Assembly (NCBI GenBank): GCA_013115125.1
Contig: JABANN010000251.1
Location: 1-47,300, forward strand
Origin: Perkinsus olseni
Lineage: Eukaryota > Perkinsozoa > Perkinsida
Direction of reading: 5' to 3'
DNA length: 47,300 bases
Part shown: piece after piece, positions 1 to 12,773 of the stretch
How positions within the stretch are numbered: position 1 is the first letter of the stretch
Layout of the letters: each line of letters begins with the position of its first letter
Translations under genes and position numbers: made by a program
Notes under the pieces: generated by a model
Told to the model about the DNA's origin: nothing
Databases searched by the model: none
The model's input: only the letters and a program-made list of their open reading frames with translations

Positions 1-306
1 CTAGTAATGACTCCGAAGGTAGCAGTAGTCTAGTATTAAAGTCCTCGAACACATCCTTCGTTAGTAATCTCTGAATAACCTGGTTCTTGATCTTATCCAA
101 GTCCTTCTTGTCGTCCGCGGTCATAGCATCGTACGCAGCAAGGACTGAGTCTTCCAAAAATAGTGGGACATACTTATAGGTCTCTTCATCACTCCACGCA
201 TAAAACGCCGCGATGCTTCGATACTTCTCGAACCATGCTTCAACTCTTGCTATCGTCAACCCATTGCTGGACAAAGGGCTTGGGGTTACCTTCAACGTCG
301 GGGCCA
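1..306 (-). mobile_element. Gag-like N-terminus of an LTR-type retroelement (partial)
   Basis: An open frame starts at an ATG at 304-306 on the minus strand and stays open for about 100 codons to the left edge of the window. The translation begins MAPTLKVTPSP and contains a W-x5-Y spaced aromatic pattern, then AWSDEETYKYVPLFL and a DSVLAAYDAM-like helix. That order (aromatic helix, WSDEE, leucine-rich segment, A-x-Y-D-A-M) is typical of retrotransposon Gag N-terminal regions of the Ty3/gypsy kind. The rest of the element lies outside the window, so family and completeness cannot be decided. The bases immediately to its right (307-600) would be its leader and possibly its 5' LTR. A host gene with a Gag-derived domain is the main alternative. 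Confidence 0.42.
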
Positions 307-639
307 TTTTACTCTTAGTGACAAAATTTGGTGTTGAGGTATACCGTCACGTCACCAACTATAACCAGGCTTGTAGAGATCGGGGTTGAGAACAAGGAGC
401 TGCTACCACTTATAGTAGTGATGACGCAACAGTCAGGCAGTTCGGAAAGGAACTCATAAGTACAGTATGAAACTTAGCTACGATGAACGCCATAGCGTAG
501 CTTGTGTAAGGCTCGAATGGGACAGCTGGAATGGGACAGCTGACACAATATGGCCTACACTGGGCGGGCGAAGGGGACTTCTTCCGAGGAGACGCTCAAC
601 TGACCGATCTAGCGTTTCCTAACCCCCAACAATCTGCTT
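307..639. other. Non-coding stretch, possible retroelement leader/LTR
   Basis: I see no convincing gene here. Read on the minus strand it lies directly upstream of the Gag-like frame. A TGGTGACGTGACGG sequence at about 336-350 (minus) could be a primer-binding site, but I cannot match it to a tRNA and no second LTR is in the window. A short exact tandem duplication of 14 bp (unit GAATGGGACAGCTG) occupies 515-528 and 529-542. The right end also has to hold the promoter of the plus-strand gene starting at 640. Confidence 0.3.
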
Positions 640-1703
640 ATGTCTGCCACTTGGTCTTATCTACTGCTGGTCTCCCTTGGTATCCACGCGATGGGGGCTG
701 GCCCTGAGGACTCTAGGCACATCCCCGCCGGGGTATACAGTACTTCGGCCAATATCCCCCATTTTGGGCGCATCATGATGTCTTCAATAGGAGACGGGCG
801 ATGCGCTCTCGGCTTCAAACCATCACCGAGAGAGCCGTTATTCACTGTACCGCCTTTTAGAATGAAGAGAGACAGAAGGAAGGACTACTTCGTCTACGAC
901 CCCAGCGGATTCTTCGATAGAATGTCTTTGAGCCGTCACTTCGAGGAACTAACGAAGAGAGTCGGTTTATCGATCAACTACACCGACATAGGAATTTGCA
1001 GGTCGGGGGATACGAACGTCCGCTTGAGACTTGCCGGAGAAGAATATCCAATGCGAGAAGTGATGATAAGCGAAAGTAGTCAGCAGGCCAGCAGGAAAGG
1101 ACCTGACGTGGATGCGCCACTAGATCAGAGGACAGGTGACAGAAGACAGCAGGAGAGAGCGGACTATGCAAAAGACGGTGAGAGCATGGAATCTCATGCA
1201 ACACGGCGTTCCAATCCCCGCAAGAGGACGGCGGATAATGATTCATCACCTCCACGCCCGGGCAAACTTCGGGCCACCCAGTCGAAGGGTGTGAATGTGC
1301 CAGATCTTGGAGCACTCATCGGACCTGAGGCAGCAACCCAACCGATGCCGGCAACCTCACTTTTTCCAGCGGTAAATAATTCTAAACCTAGAGTTTACGT
1401 TAACGCGGAACCCATCCCTGGCTTCGAGAGAGTCCGTATGATTTTGAGACCGAATTCTGTGTGCGCGCTCGGGTTTCTACTTGATGGAGCGAAAGCAGCA
1501 CGGCAAGTCGGGCCGGGTAAAATCGCTTTGCTATCAATGACCGAAGTACAAGGACCTCGTTGGGCTTCGTGTCAACTATACTCACAAAGAGGAACCTGCT
1601 AGGTCTGTACTGGAGTGACGTAGGTGTCTGTTATGCGGAGAGACCTGGACCGACACCCGAACTGCAGCTTCGCGGTGAACGCTACCGGATGAAGGCTCTA
1701 TGA
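640..1703 (+). CDS. Putative secreted protein with an internally duplicated domain
   Basis: The ATG at 640 opens a 320-codon frame ending at 1602. Its first 20 residues (MSATWSYLLLVSLGIHAMGA) have a hydrophobic core and a small-residue cleavage context, so it is probably a secretory signal peptide. A first domain of about 125 residues carries GDGRCALGF, NYTDIGICRSGD and LRLAGEEYPMRE. After a charged, Arg/Ser-rich linker (about residues 145-235), a second copy begins with the matching NSVCALGF. Its expected ending, YWSDVGVCYAERPG followed by LQLRGERYRM, is in another frame at 1605-1700, ending with TGA at 1701-1703. A 32-nt intron at 1571-1602 (GT..AG) would join the two in frame; a genuine frameshift is the alternative. 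Paired Cys residues in each copy fit an extracellular fold. I do not recognise the family; a parasite secreted or effector-like protein is an inference. Confidence 0.6.
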
Positions 1704-1822
1704 TTATCCATTCATGTAACGCAGTATCAGAAGAGATAACAGGAATCCTCGTTGCCATGGTGTCGTATCTTGATGTATCCATCAACCTTTTCACGCTGTA
1801 CAAGATACCTGTTCACATGTGA

Positions 1823-2208
1823 GTGATACTCGCGACACGAGGTTGCGTTCAGTCTTGCCCGGAGTCCCGGCAGCGGCATGGTGCGGCCCAGCAGCGGCTT
1901 GCTCGAAACGGGAGAAAGAGCTACTTTAAGGGAATGAGAGCCCTTCAGGGTTTGGCAACCCATCTGCCGGCAACCACCGATGTACTGATTATCTTGTGGG
2001 ACGAGCTTGATGCAGTAGTGGTCGTCGATGATGTCGACCACTGGTCGACATCACACGGAGAATTGCAGCAGCACCATCGGAATTAACTTTTGATGAAGAG
2101 CCAGTCCGGGTGGAGGCGGTTAGTATCTCAACGCACGGTACGAGAATGATGAGGAGGCAGCCGGCCGAGAGAAGGGACGCAACAAGGACCTCAGTGAAAT
2201 GATGTAAC
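1823..2208 (+). CDS. Weak plus-strand coding exons, unknown protein
   Basis: Two stretches look protein-like but I cannot join them with confidence. About 1850-2020 reads through a basic, Gln/Arg-rich segment to TTDVLIILWDELDAVVVV. About 2040-2208, in another frame, reads VDITRRIAAAPSELTFDEEP then VEAVSISTHGTR and ends at a TGA at 2206-2208. Available GT donors are all in one phase and do not match the acceptors seen, so the model is incomplete. No domain is recognised. It could be the 3' part of a gene extending from the 640-1703 gene, a separate small gene, or chance open frames. Confidence 0.22.
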
Positions 2209-2230
2209 CACCAACACCATGGCATGCGGA

Positions 2231-3700
2231 TCAGAGCTCCACCGAGATCGAGGCTTTGTCTCTTCTACTGCCTAGCATCACCACATCTACAGTGCTGAAA
2301 ACGATGGTGGCTGATTCCCACCTGGCGTGGGGCTGCCGTCTGAGCGTTCCACTGGCCGGAGCACACGGAAGTCGCGTAGAGCGGACTCTACCAGCGCCAC
2401 CAGGGCCTCCTCCCAAGCATGTGCCTCCAGATGATGACATCTCCAATGCCAAATCGGTATAGTGTTACACTGGGCAATGCTGTCCTGATGTCGTCCACAG
2501 TGTGAGAGGCACAGCTCCATTCTCTGACATCATCAGAACCTGCAACCGGAAGACTGGGCCGAGAGTTCCCAGGGAGGTGAATCAGTCCTCACCAGTGATC
2601 CAAACCCTCAAGGAATCCATGGTATGGCCGAGGTGTCGGGTCAAGGAATCCTGACTAACTTGTAGGAATCGTACCTATACTGGGGACAGCCTCGCCTCAT
2701 TTCATCTTCTTGAAGCAAAGCCCTTCAGTTCAGCCGGCATACCTCCTCATCACGCAGGCCTCTTCCCGGGTTGATAAACGTCGTCGGTACCCTCCCCTTG
2801 AGTAGAAGTGTTTGGACTGCTCGACGGAAACTGCCGAGTATCGTGGAATACACGACGAGTGCATAGACAAGTTTGTTACTTGTCCGCTTCTGTTGTGGAG
2901 TTGGTGAAAGCTGCCACTACCAGATCGTTCTTGGCGATTTCGCGCCGGAACGACTTCAACGAAACTGAGCCGACGCGGCAGAGTCGGCGGGACGACAGAA
3001 GCGGCACTTACCAACTCGACTGACCAACTCTGGCCTCGACGGTGACATCTGCTGACGGATGTATCGTATCTACCACAGCCAGCGGGCGCGTGATGGAAAG
3101 TACTGATATTCCCAGCTTACGACACTATCAACAGTCTTCTCTCTCATCAGAGCATCCAGTTGTTTTCGACTGACATCCTTCGGCACACCTCTGTGGAGTA
3201 TGACCTGAGGAAGTCCTTCGCCAGTAGAAGAGGACTCTACACCTACTATGGCAGGGACTGTCTTCGGGTCTATGTTGAACTGCATGGGATACCTGAACCC
3301 TGGGTGAACAGCAAAGCTCATCATGCCATCACTGACTTCCTGTCAATATAAACATCGACTCTACCACAGGCTAGCCTCCCCAAGGCGAGTCTGGCACATG
3401 CTTGCTCAGCCTGACCGCGGGTGCATAGCCCCATCAAGGGCCGTACAGGGGTGCTCACGTTGTCCTTCATAGCCCAGATGTAACGGTTAGCTCCTCGAGT
3501 AGGTAGTCTGTAGAAGAGGACCAACGCCCACTCATTGTCGTGGAGGAACTTCTCCATTGTAGTGCATCCCGAGCCTATCCAGGAGGTGACCTCCTCCTGG
3601 CTTTCATCGACCCTTACAGCTCTCCTCAGTCACTTGAATCATATTCATCGATCGAACCCTCTCCGGCATGTCCACCACCGACCCCGACAAGCTCCGCCGC
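2231..3700 (-). CDS. Multi-exon gene, thioredoxin-fold/PDI-like character
   Basis: Successive minus-strand exons have coding character. The first recognisable piece (about 3640-3459) reads VDESQEEVTSWIGSGCTTM then EKFLHDNEWALVLFYRLP, the pattern of a thioredoxin-like strand-helix start. The next (3339-3075) contains MMSFAVHPGFRYPMQFNI and PKTVPAIVGV, resembling the cis-Pro region. Then (about 2990-2725) come FRREIAKNDLVVAAFTNSTT and GRVPTTFINPGRGLRDEE, like a second redox-inactive thioredoxin fold. Further exons (about 2650-2290) lead to a last exon ending SRRDKASISVEL at the stop at 2231-2233. No CxxC pair is visible, so if it is a PDI relative it is catalytically inactive. The start codon lies somewhere in 3560-3780 and several splice sites are uncertain; one proposed intron (3340-3458) is 119 nt. 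The family call is an inference from fold pattern only. Confidence 0.35.
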
Positions 3701-3955
3701 TCACCCGAGACTATACATAGCACGTCCCAGAGTGTGGCAATGGACAGGAGGAGGTATTTGCTTCTACTAACCATAAGGAGTGCGCCAACTCAGCCACAGA
3801 GTAAATGAGCCGACCAGCCCAGATTGACAACTAAGGCCGTTGAGGTTTATAGAAAATTGCATAATAATATTAATAAATCATCTCGGAGTCCCCTGGATGA
3901 TAGTCTCGCCCTTCCCCTAGTCCTGCCCTGGTTGAATTGGCCGTTGAAGGGTTCG

Positions 3956-6900
3956 TCAGATAACCACCGGGACCATGTCGATGGCTTCTGATGCTTGGGG
4001 GCGGTCAGAAGGGCGCCTCCTCAGCAACGATGTAATGAGGTGAGTCAGCCATGAAGGTGGGGCATCCCTCGTGGTTACTAGCAACTGACGAGGGCAGATT
4101 GGAAGTAACTCGGGCAGTAACGAGAAGCACGCCTTACATCTTCCACAGGAAGGTCGCAGCGAGCGATGGTGTTGAAGAGCTTAGTCAGGTCCGTCGAATA
4201 AAACGGTAATTTACCGACGAGCATAGTCTGCAAGGACGATATCGTGGTACTCGGATATATCACGGAATTTCCTCAGTACCGACTAAACTACGGTTAACAG
4301 CGGAGGCCTCCCCGGTAAACAAAGAAAGACGCTTCTACTTCCTCGGCAGAGTTCCAGCGCTTTCAGCAAGCACTAGGGTATGTACTAAGGTTGGCCATCC
4401 GGTACTACCCAGAATGTGATTCCTGCAGCCCACATATCCCCTTCATACGGCATCTCTGCAGTAGGTGACGACACACCATCAACTAGAACAACAACGAGTC
4501 TCCAGGGGCGGGAGTGGGCGGCAGTACCTCCATCCAGGAAGGGGTTGCTATCCTCCTTGTCATCCTCGTCCGATGGTATGCCGCACATCTCGGGTGCCAG
4601 AAAGGGGTAGGTGCATCCCTACACGGCCGATCGACGACGGCCTGGCAGACGTCTCCTTACCAGTGTCGAACCCAACCCCATTGAATCCTCTTCACCAACT
4701 ATCCTCGCCGAACCAAAATCGCCTGATCGGAATAGAGGATGGAGGCCTCTGAGACAGCGTAAGATGGTACTTATCCGAACCCTGCCCTGCGCATCGATGA
4801 GAAGATTCTCCGGTTTGATATCTCGATGGACGACATGTCGGCTGTGGATGAACTCGAGCCCTTGTAATATATCCATAATGTACGATCTGAGGGGACAGAA
4901 GGGAACCATATCACCCGGGTTCGATACCCACGCTCGGCATTTTACTTGAGTAAGTTATAGTCCGCTATAATCGGCTCATACTTGCATTTAATAGAATTCC
5001 ATCTTTGCACCGGACCGCCTGGACAACAGTCCAAAACCTGAAACGTCGAGTGCCGGGATCGAACCCGGGTACTCTGCCTTACCAAATACGTCTTCTGTCG
5101 ATCAGGGTTATAAAAGACGTCCCTCAGCGCCACTATACCAGGATGTACCCCCAGTCTCTAAGCAAGATCGCATCCAGAAACGCCGACTAACAGGCTACCA
5201 ACCTGCAGGACATGCACTTCTCGTTGTAGGCCTTCCAATGCTGTATGACGGACCATCCCTCCACTCGGAAGGTTATGATAGAACTTCTGGCGTGACAGAG
5301 ATATGTTCCGGTACACCTTCATAACCTGCTGACGAGGTATCACCTTTTGGCATCGCTCCCTCCTCTGCCTACCAAATCCTGCCCAGAGTCCTTCCTACAG
5401 AGCTTTATAGTCCTGCATGACCCTCGGTCAATAACAGGGCCTGAAAGAGGGGCTGACCACAGGCCAAGTCCAACTGCCCCACTACCGAGATGATATCCAG
5501 CAATGCTTTGGATGCCTCCGTCGGTGTCTTTGAATGCCCTTGGATAAGCTAGGCTCGGGTCCGAGCCCCTCTGTATAAAATTATGCATTGCTAAATCAAA
5601 CTGGCTGGAGCTCCCCAGATGACTGTGAACACGACACACGAAGTGGGTATGGGACGACTGCATGAGGGACCACCTTCAGTTTCACAAAATAACACGACGT
5701 CGAGAATCGCACCATACCATCACTTTCGAGAATCTCAAGCAAGGGTACGGCAGTCGAGCTGACCAAAGCGTGACGACCGGAGCTTCCGAACTCAACCCTG
5801 CAATGGTAGTTACCTTCGGCAGGGAGCGACACGGCAACACTCTGGCCTGACTTCAACAGCGTGGCCGCTGTGACGGGCTCGCCACCATCACCAAGCACCT
5901 CAAAGCGTACGTACAGCTGGTTGAAGTCCTCTGGGTGCTTCTGTAATAAAGTAACGTCCAACAACGTCGGCAGTTGACCACTGTCCTCCTTCGGTACGGA
6001 AGCTTCAACGGTCGGAGTCGGTGCCGCTTCCACCAGGATAGGGATCGTCTCCCCACGTCTCAGATCATCCATGAGGCCACTCAATACTCTGATAACCTCA
6101 GCTGTCTTGCGTGGCTCCCGGTACGAGTGGACCCTGCCTGCTGCACACGACTCCAATACTACATCAGGTGGTAGTCTGTGCTCTCTAGTCTGACAGGGGG
6201 CCTTGGGGACTTCCGTACTACGGCGTGGCAGCTGCTGCCTCGGTACCACTTCAGGGTCCACCACACTAGGGTCGAAGGCGGTCTTGACTGACACTGTGAT
6301 ACGTCCCCAGGGCGGCAACTCACACTCGTGCTCCCCCTCACCAGCCCCTACCACCTCCAACTCTCCCCTCCCCAATACCTTCATCGGATTGGACGTGACG
6401 ACGGCCAGCGTGACCCAAGGGACGAGGGCTCCCTTCAATTGTAGCGTCTCATCCCAATGGTAGTAGCCACCTTCCTCTGAGGCTGCCGGTTTGGTCGTCA
6501 CAGGTAAAAGAGGGTACTCATCTCTACTGAGCCGAACTGCTATCAGGGAGGGGGAGGCGACCCCTTGGAAGGGTCGTCCCCTCCCTATGTAAAGAGATAC
6601 AACCATAAGACGAGGAGGGACTGATGACGGTATTAATAACCCTTCGACTCAACAGTAATACAAGGTTAACAGAAACAGCAACCCGAGCAGTGGCATGGCT
6701 AAGTCCTCGCTGTCCCCAGAGGGAAGCGCGCACTCCTGTGTCGGCTCCTGATGAAAATGAGGACCTGGTGGTCGTCGGACGAGGTCCACAATACCTTTGC
6801 AACCAAAACTTATACTGTTCCCGGTTCTTCTTAGTGCGGAGCTTGACAGCCTCCTTAAAGCTGGCATCAAAGCCACCACAATCAGCCGTCGGGAAGACCG

Positions 6901-7848
6901 CGTACCTGCATACTTAGAGTACTCTTAAGGTTGTCACTCAGATTATTACCTCCGGACCCCAGCCTCGCCCCACCAACACGTCCATGCCTTCTCCTTTTGG
7001 TCGAAGTGAACACCCCTCACACCGGAAGGGCATACGTCCGGCCTGGCCCGGCCCAGCTTACCTGCCGATACCCGTGGCCCGCCTCCACCAGTGGATGGCT
7101 ACTACCGGTTCTACGGAGCTGTCGGAAAAGTATGAGGGCCTCCATGCGGGCCTTCTCGAATTTCTCACTGCGGCCTTTAACGCTGAACTGTCGGAAAACT
7201 TGCAGACCGTATCGGTACCACATGACGCTCCACCGCTTAAGACGGAAGTCGTATACTGATAGAGGAGATGGTGATGAGCCCGGCCGAGGATGATGATGAT
7301 AGCCCTACTCAAGTGCAGACGACTGTTCTCATAGAAGGGGGTCCTGGACTTCCTGGTCTGCTGAGGCCACCACCTGCAGGGATGGTCCGGGGCAGCATCA
7401 CCAGGGTGGAGGTATTACAACTCCATCCTCTTCCCGATACCGGTCTGCCATACTGTGCCGGGCTTGCGGCTCTTCAATAATCGTTTAAGTCCCCCAGCTC
7501 TCCCCGCGAACCCTCGAGCCTAGGTCGACTCTTGCGACCTACACCGCATGAAGATTATCCTACCTGACACGAGCTCCACAGTGAGGGTGAACGCTGGCCG
7601 GCACCTGCCAGAATCGACGTGCCCAGCCTCGAAAACGACGAAGTCATTTACTGCTTCAACCAAGCCGAGAAATCATTCGGGCGCGCGCGACTTCCAATAG
7701 TCTTGACGTTCTTGAATATCTTACATTTCCTCAACGGTTTTTACTGTTAAACGTCATCGTAGTCGTCTTCACCATAGTTGTCAGCTGCTGTGAGGATGTC
7801 TAATCTGTTCGTTCGATCGGTCAAGCACGTGAAGGTGCGACCGTCCAT
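3956..7848 (-). CDS. C2-domain plus Ser/Thr protein kinase
   Basis: The kinase core is read through short introns that all join in frame. In order: glycine loop GYHLGSGAVG (about 5490); lysine VMKVY (about 5320); HPGIVALRDVF and KTYLVLDCCPGG; HVVHRDIKPENLLI; ISDFGSAR (intron 4723-4770, 48 nt); GCTYPFLAPEM after a 42-nt intron; YEGDMWAAGITFWTMLVGKL (intron 4228-4408, 181 nt); and the subdomain XI Arg in LLRRRPSDRPQ, with TGA at 3956-3958. All catalytic residues are present, so it should be active. The activation-segment and GDMWAAG pattern recalls the CaMKK/LKB1-like group, but this is only a resemblance. Upstream, 5596-6606 starts MVVSLYIGRGRPFQG, a C2 fold that would bind lipid or calcium, and a 71-nt intron joins it to the kinase. 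Further exons continue through a basic coiled-coil segment (KNREQYKFWLQ) to a start proposed at 7848 (MDGRTFTCL). The core is sure; the exons from 6650 to 7848 are moderate. Confidence 0.82.
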
Positions 7849-7920
7849 GAACTTTTTAAGTAAGCCGTCCTAAGGGTTAATAGCCGACGCTGTCCTCATC
7901 CCCTCCTTTTTCGATTGTTG
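7849..7920. promoter_or_regulatory. 72-bp divergent intergenic promoter
   Basis: Only 72 bases separate the proposed minus-strand start of the C2-kinase gene (ATG complement at 7846-7848) from the plus-strand start of the ATP synthase beta gene (7921). Both 5' UTRs and core promoters must share this space or overlap the coding regions. I see no TATA box. The call rests on the two start choices, of which the kinase one is the weaker. Confidence 0.45.
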
Positions 7921-10066
<2,146 letters not shown>

Positions 10067-10235
10067 AAAGCTCCCCCCGCTAACTCCGTCGTCGTTGTGG
10101 TGGTAGATATATGACGTGAATCGTTTTTCGCATCAGCAACAGCAGTGCCCTATTGTGGTTGGTGGTTTCTAGAAATCTGTCGGCTCTCTTGGGTTGTTAA
10201 TATTATTAGTGTGACCCTGAGTGCGTATTGACAGT

Positions 10236-12760
10236 ATGCAACGCTCCGTCTCTGCTGAGAATCCAAGCTCAAATAAGGGGCTACATGGGAAGCAGGGAGC
10301 TAGGAGTGAGGAGGGCTGGTGCTCGGGAGGACTCTTGACGCCGATTGTAGGATATATCAAGCCGTCCTGGACAAGAACTAGCAGAAGCTGCAGGAGACCA
10401 CAGCGAACGCCACTCGGAGAGAAGATTGCTTTCGATGAGGATGGGTTCCCCTGCCTTTACAGACCGCGGCTGACTCGGATGGGGAAGCTGGCCAGGAGCC
10501 GGTAGTGCTTCGAAGCGGCGACAGAGGGGACGCAGTTGGGGGCAGATACTCGCCTCCTTCGTATGGCCCCTCTCCTGATGGAAGCAAATGGAAGGGTAGT
10601 GCCGACTTTATGAGTACCATGAGTAGCACTACAGGAGGCTCACTCCAATGGAGGGTAGTACAGGGGAGAGGACTGCTGAAGGGACAATCATCCTTTTAGA
10701 CAATAACAATCACGAGAGGAACCGAAGGGTTTAGCTCTACGCCCTCTAGCAGTGGTGATGAGATCAGCTCGAATAATTGGGTTGTAGTATCCCCTGTAGG
10801 CCACGTGGCTCTGCCCAGCACCGCATTGGGCACCATTATCGACTCTACGGTCATGTCGGTGGAGGAGTCCCTCCTGCACTCCACTCCTCCCCTCGTCCAG
10901 ACACTTCCGGGAGGCTGTGGTATCCGACCCTCAGTCGTTGCAGAGGTGGGGATTCGCCATGGCCGTGGCTCAATGCCGCTGTATCAGGCGTTTGGCTGCA
11001 GTCACCATCCCACTGAGTGGCAGGAGAATGCGCTAGGATACCTATTATCAAACAACAGTGAGCGCCGACTGGGCCTCCGATCTTGGTCATATGGGTCATT
11101 AGGCCGCACATTAGTCGCAAAACTTGCTGCTACAGTGACCTTATGGTCGACTGAAGGGGACACCAATAGGGAGGCCGTTCTAGTGTAGGCTTGGATCAGC
11201 CGGGTCGGGAATGATCTGCCTGAGCCAGGCCTTACCAGTGTGTGGAGACTCTGGGGAGATTACCAACTCCAGAGGAGGGGGCCGCTCTCGGATACAGTCT
11301 TCGAAACCTATGTAAGGGCATCGTAATGGTAGTCAGTGAGTAGTCTTTGGATGGGCTTCAGGCGATGAGATGTGCGGAGCCACCGCCTTCCCTAGGAGGG
11401 AGGGTCTCGGAGTTAACATAGTGTAGGGAGCCGCCTCCGGCCACCCCTACAAGCATTAGCTATTAGTTACGTATGTTGTGGTATGGGAGGAGAAAAAGCA
11501 CCAATCACATCAAGCGTCATCGCTCAATTTGCTAGAGGTGCTTTCGCAGTACCATCGGTAGTGTTACTGTGGATCGGCCCCTCAGAGCAATCTAATGGAG
11601 GATCCATTCCTACCCTCCTTTGGTGGCCGTCATTATTCATCCCAACTGATGCGCCTCCCGTTGACGCCGCCCTCATGGTTTCCCTCGCCATACAAAGCAG
11701 CACTCACATTCTTGTCATAGTGGACGGAAGTCCTTCCATATGGTACACCCGCCAGAGGGGCTCCCTCCAATGGATGGACTCACATCAGGCTGGATGGAGA
11801 ACTCCGAGCAGGGGCCTCGATGAGACGGAAGGCGACCATCGTAGAGATTAGGTCCACGGACGAGGGTGGCCAGAAGGTCGGCGTTCTGCCATTGCCGGTG
11901 GTGGTTATCCCTCAGCAGGTTCTTGGCACCGGCAGCTCCAGGAGAATCCACCTGGACAAGAATCCGTACACTAGCCGTCTAGGTGTCCTCCGTAGTGAGG
12001 GTGTAGCTGCCCACGAAGAAGAGGTGGCCGCCGCTCTACGACGCCTCAGCAAGGCTTGTAGGTTATGGGGCGCCGCGGCTTTCGTGATACCGTTGGTCGA
12101 CGGTAGGTTTGTCGTATGGGGAGGGCACAACGAGAGAGCGTGACGTGATGGCCCTGTCGGTGTGGGTACGGCAGTTTGGCCCCCCGGGCCACCGAGGGAG
12201 GGGTAGGTCACCTCCTCCTGCCAACCTGCCCTCATCCTCCAGTCCAGTTGCTCCTCGTCCGCACACCATATCCACCCACAAAGATGGTCTACCGTGTTCC
12301 GCACCAGGGGCGGTATCCGGTTATCTACTGCCACCCTGTCCACCTGGCCGTTCGACAGGCCGGCGGCCGGAAGGAACCCTAGCCGTCACCTTAGTACTTG
12401 GCGGCCCGACCGATGATATCAAGACTGCGGGCCCGATGATGACTACGAAGATCACTGCGGTCATCAGGTAATGCCTCGGGGAGAGGGTAGAGGGAAGGGT
12501 CCTTTCAGTGGTTACGATTTACACAAGGCTCAGCTGCGGCTGTCGCTACCGAGACTAGATCCGACATCCTCTGGGAAGTTGCGGATGAAAATAAGATTCA
12601 TCTCGGAGAGGGTAGAGGAGGAGACCCCCCGTCATGGAGGCACACGAGAGAGGATGAACGTCCGTGTCAAATGGGACGATTTCTACAAGTTGTGCGTGGA
12701 CAGGGCCTTCCTGCAAGCCTACCCGACACAGGTACTATCATGGGGTGCCTCATAGCCTGA
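10236..12760 (+). CDS. Unknown protein, 5' portion of a long multi-exon gene
   Basis: About 170 bp after the ATP synthase stop, an ATG at 10236 (MQRSVSAENPSS) begins a run of plus-strand exons. Clear coding pieces are 10742-11116, which reads SSNNWVVVSPVGHVALPST then SVEESLLHSTPPLV; 11171-11310 (WISRVGNDLPEPG, LSDTVFETY), joined by a 54-nt intron; 11483-11780 (SSVIAQFARGAFAVPSVVLL); 11820-12140 (KATIVEIRSTDEGG, AALRRLSKACRLWGAAAFVI); and 12370-12470, then 12524-12731 (KIRFISERVEEETP, VKWDDFYKLCVDRAFLQAY). The last piece splices straight into the ankyrin exon at 12774 (TQ to VHLAVAHSRLD), so this is probably the N-terminal half of that protein. I recognise no domain. The start and the joins between 10300 and 10740 are uncertain. 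Confidence 0.5.
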
Positions 12761-12773
12761 CCTCTGAGCTCAG

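Noticed and set aside
4900-4945. Second B-box-like GGTTCGATACC on the plus strand
   Set aside because: It lies inside a 59-nt kinase intron with good GT-AG ends, and no acceptor stem is present.
5030-5130. tRNA-like A-box (TGGTATAGTGG) and B-box (GTTCGATCC) on the minus strand
   Set aside because: The stems do not form a cloverleaf, and the bases are explained by a kinase exon (HPGIVALRDVF) and a 45-nt intron.
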